NCBI GenBank assembly: GCA_013396655.1
Contig: WBMV01009170.1
Coordinates: forward strand, 496,001-560,000
Origin: Campylorhamphus procurvoides
Taxonomy: Eukaryota; Chordata; Aves; Passeriformes; Dendrocolaptidae
DNA: 64,000 bases
Reading direction: 5' to 3'
A model generated the notes under the pieces. The model saw nothing but the letters and a program-made list of their open reading frames with translations, searched no databases and was not told the DNA's origin. The position numbers and the translations under genes are program-made. Shown piece after piece: positions 62,432 to 64,000 of the stretch; position 1 is the first letter of the stretch, and each line of letters opens with the position of its first letter.

Positions 62432-63482
62432 TGGGAAGCCAGTGATGTAATCTTAGATTTCAGCAAAGATTTTGATGCTGTCTTTCACAGTATCCTTCTG
62501 AACAAAATGTCCAGCATCCAGCTGGATAAACATGTCATGTGATGGGTGAGCAACTGCCTCACAGTTCAGGCACAGAGGGTAATAATGAGTGGGATAACAT
62601 CAGGCTGGTGACCAGTTACCAGTGGCATTCCGCAGGGCTCCATTTTAGAGCCAGTGTTCTTCAACTTCTTCATTAACAACTTGGATGCGGGACTCTAAGG
62701 TATACTGAGTAAGTTTGCTGATGACACTAAATTGTGAAGGGCTGCTGACTCCTTCAAAGGCAGAGAGGCCCTTCAGAGAGACCAAGACAGATCAGAGGGC
62801 TGAGCAATCACCAACTGTATGAAGTTTTACAAGGGAAAGTGCCAGATTCTCCACCTGGGATGGAGCAACGCCAGTGTAGGTACAGACTGAGGAATGAGAT
62901 GCTGGAAGGCAGTGCCATGGAAAGGGACCTGGAGGTCCTGGTCGATGGCTGCATTGTGGTGCTCAAAACTGCTCACAATATCCAAGGTGAGGCCACCCCA
63001 GTGCAGCGCAGAGCGGGACAATCCCCTCCCTCGGCCATCTGGTGATGCTTTGCCTGATGCTCCCCAGGACATGGTTGACCCTCCTGGCTGCCAGGGTGCT
63101 GCTGACTCATATTCAACTTGCCATCGACCAGGACCCCCAGGTCTACAACTTCCTCTTGAGAGGAAGAGGAGGGGCAAGCACTGATGTCTTCTCTGTGGTG
63201 ATCAGTGACAGGACTCACGGAAATGGCCTGAAGTTGAGTCAGAGGAGGTTTGGGTTGAGTATTAGAAAAAGGTTCTTCACCCAAAGGATGGCTGGGTGCT
63301 GGAACAGGCTCCCCAGGGAAGTGGTCACAATACCAAGACTGACAGAGTTCAAGAAGCATTTGGACAATGCTCTGCAGCACATGGTGTGACTCTTGGGTTT
63401 GTCCTGTGCTGGGCTTAGAGTTGGATTGAATGATCTTTATGGGACCCTTCCAACTCAGGATATTCTATAATACTATGATTCT
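62432..63482 (+). mobile_element. CR1 LINE, plus strand, with inverted middle segment
   Basis: The outer parts are in plus orientation: the 5' part encodes reverse transcriptase words (DVILDFSKDFDAV, KFADDTKL) and the 3' part encodes FSVVISDRTHGNG, FFTQRMAGCWNRLPREVV and NALQHM, then the 3' untranslated end (TTGGATTGAATGATC, CCCTTCCAACTCAGGATATT, ATTCTATAATACTATGATTC). Between about 62953 and 63145 the sequence is CR1 in the opposite direction: on minus it reads VDLGVLVDGKLNMSQQ and then words matching the LGYC-FWAPQ part. A segment of roughly 200 bp that normally follows is missing. The tail differs from that of the copy at 51860, so the two belong to different CR1 subfamilies. Confidence 0.85.
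62442..63389 (+). pseudogene. CR1 reverse transcriptase remnant, rearranged
   Basis: The catalytic FADD motif is intact at the DNA level (62714-62725), but the frame stops three codons later (TGA at 62735-62737). The final third of the protein is preserved in another open stretch (63183-63389: VFSVVISDRTHGNG to NALQHMV). Stops, an internal inversion and a deletion make the copy non-functional. An open frame on the opposite strand (62973-63380) exists only because of the inverted piece. Confidence 0.8.
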
Positions 63483-64000
63483 GTTTTATAATGAAAAGCT
63501 AAAGATTCATATTTTTTTACACACAAATCTAACGGCATTGCAAAAACCACACAGTAAAATATGAGACTAGTAAAATTAGAAATGGATATATTGGAAATGT
63601 TAAATATTAAAAGGAAGCCTTCCAATAATGGGTGTCTCTAAGAAAAACGTCAGTGGATTTGCTGTGTCACCTTTAGAGATTGGAGCAGTGTCCCTGAGAC
63701 CATATTTGTATCATTTGAAACTAAAACAAGAAACTTAGTCCTGAGCCCCTGAACTCCCTAAGTTAAATAAATGTGATTAAGCTTTCAAAAATGCTGACAA
63801 GCTAATTCCTTTCAACTCCACTTCCATATGTGGAGTGCATGACGTGTTTAAATGCATGTAATTTTTATTTGAAAGATCATATGTGAATTTTTAAACTTCC
63901 TTTATGAATCCAGGTTTACAGAAACATGAGTTACAAGTTGTGTCTGACACTGGATGATGTACAAGCTGTCCTGTTAGGGCAGTGCATGCATTTCCATTTT
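63483..64000. other. Non-coding AT-rich flank
   Basis: Nothing recognisable follows the CR1 tail to the end of the window. Confidence 0.65.

Noticed and set aside
62973..63380. 135-codon minus-strand frame containing LGVLVDGKLNMSQQ
   Set aside because: It is a real CR1 word, but it is present only because part of the CR1 copy is inverted; the rest of the frame is antisense of CR1. Not a gene.
1..64000. CRISPR arrays, tRNA or rRNA genes, bacterial operons, integrated phage
   Set aside because: No regularly spaced repeats, no tRNA B-box with a matching cloverleaf, no Shine-Dalgarno-led frames; composition and repeats are those of a bird nuclear genome.

Overview
The window looks like vertebrate, specifically bird, nuclear DNA. 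It is AT-rich and CpG-poor. It carries CR1 LINE copies whose 3' ends are of the avian type, and three LTR-like blocks that resemble avian endogenous retrovirus solo LTRs. No bacterial or organellar gene layout is present. Most of the 64 kb reads as intergenic or deep intronic sequence. No open frame longer than about 150 codons exists, and the only frame recognisable by protein similarity is reverse transcriptase debris inside CR1 elements.

Layout. 1-12262 is unique AT-rich DNA with a 14-bp perfect hairpin (3626-3660), a possible enhancer-like cluster (8540-8665) and a ~100-nt pyrimidine tract (10848-10950). A minus-strand LTR lies at about 12263-12851. 12852-21896 is again unique, with a palindrome at 14102, a G-rich run at 15322 and an AT hairpin at 19701. 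A compact minus-strand LTR with readable promoter and poly(A) signals lies at about 21897-22255. From 22256 to 40582 nothing gene-like is seen. A short CR1 3' tail is at 40583-40672.

The part most likely to hold host gene function is 44.2-46.2 kb. It has a TATA-like cluster, a candidate small exon (44426-44541) with good splice signals and an in-frame ATG, and 1.3 kb further on the only CpG island of the window (45787-46205).

From 51.3 kb repeats dominate: a pair of acceptor-like splice sites, a 1.5-kb minus-strand CR1 (51860-53345), an old amniote repeat (about 55556-55770), a third LTR-like block (about 59531-60150) with several short tandem duplications, and a plus-strand CR1 (62432-63482) whose middle segment is inverted in place.

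No CRISPR array, tRNA, rRNA, operon or new enzymatic system was found. The points most worth following up are the inverted CR1 middle, the isolated CpG island and the candidate exon. All repeat names rest on recognition by eye; element ends are approximate and no database was searched.
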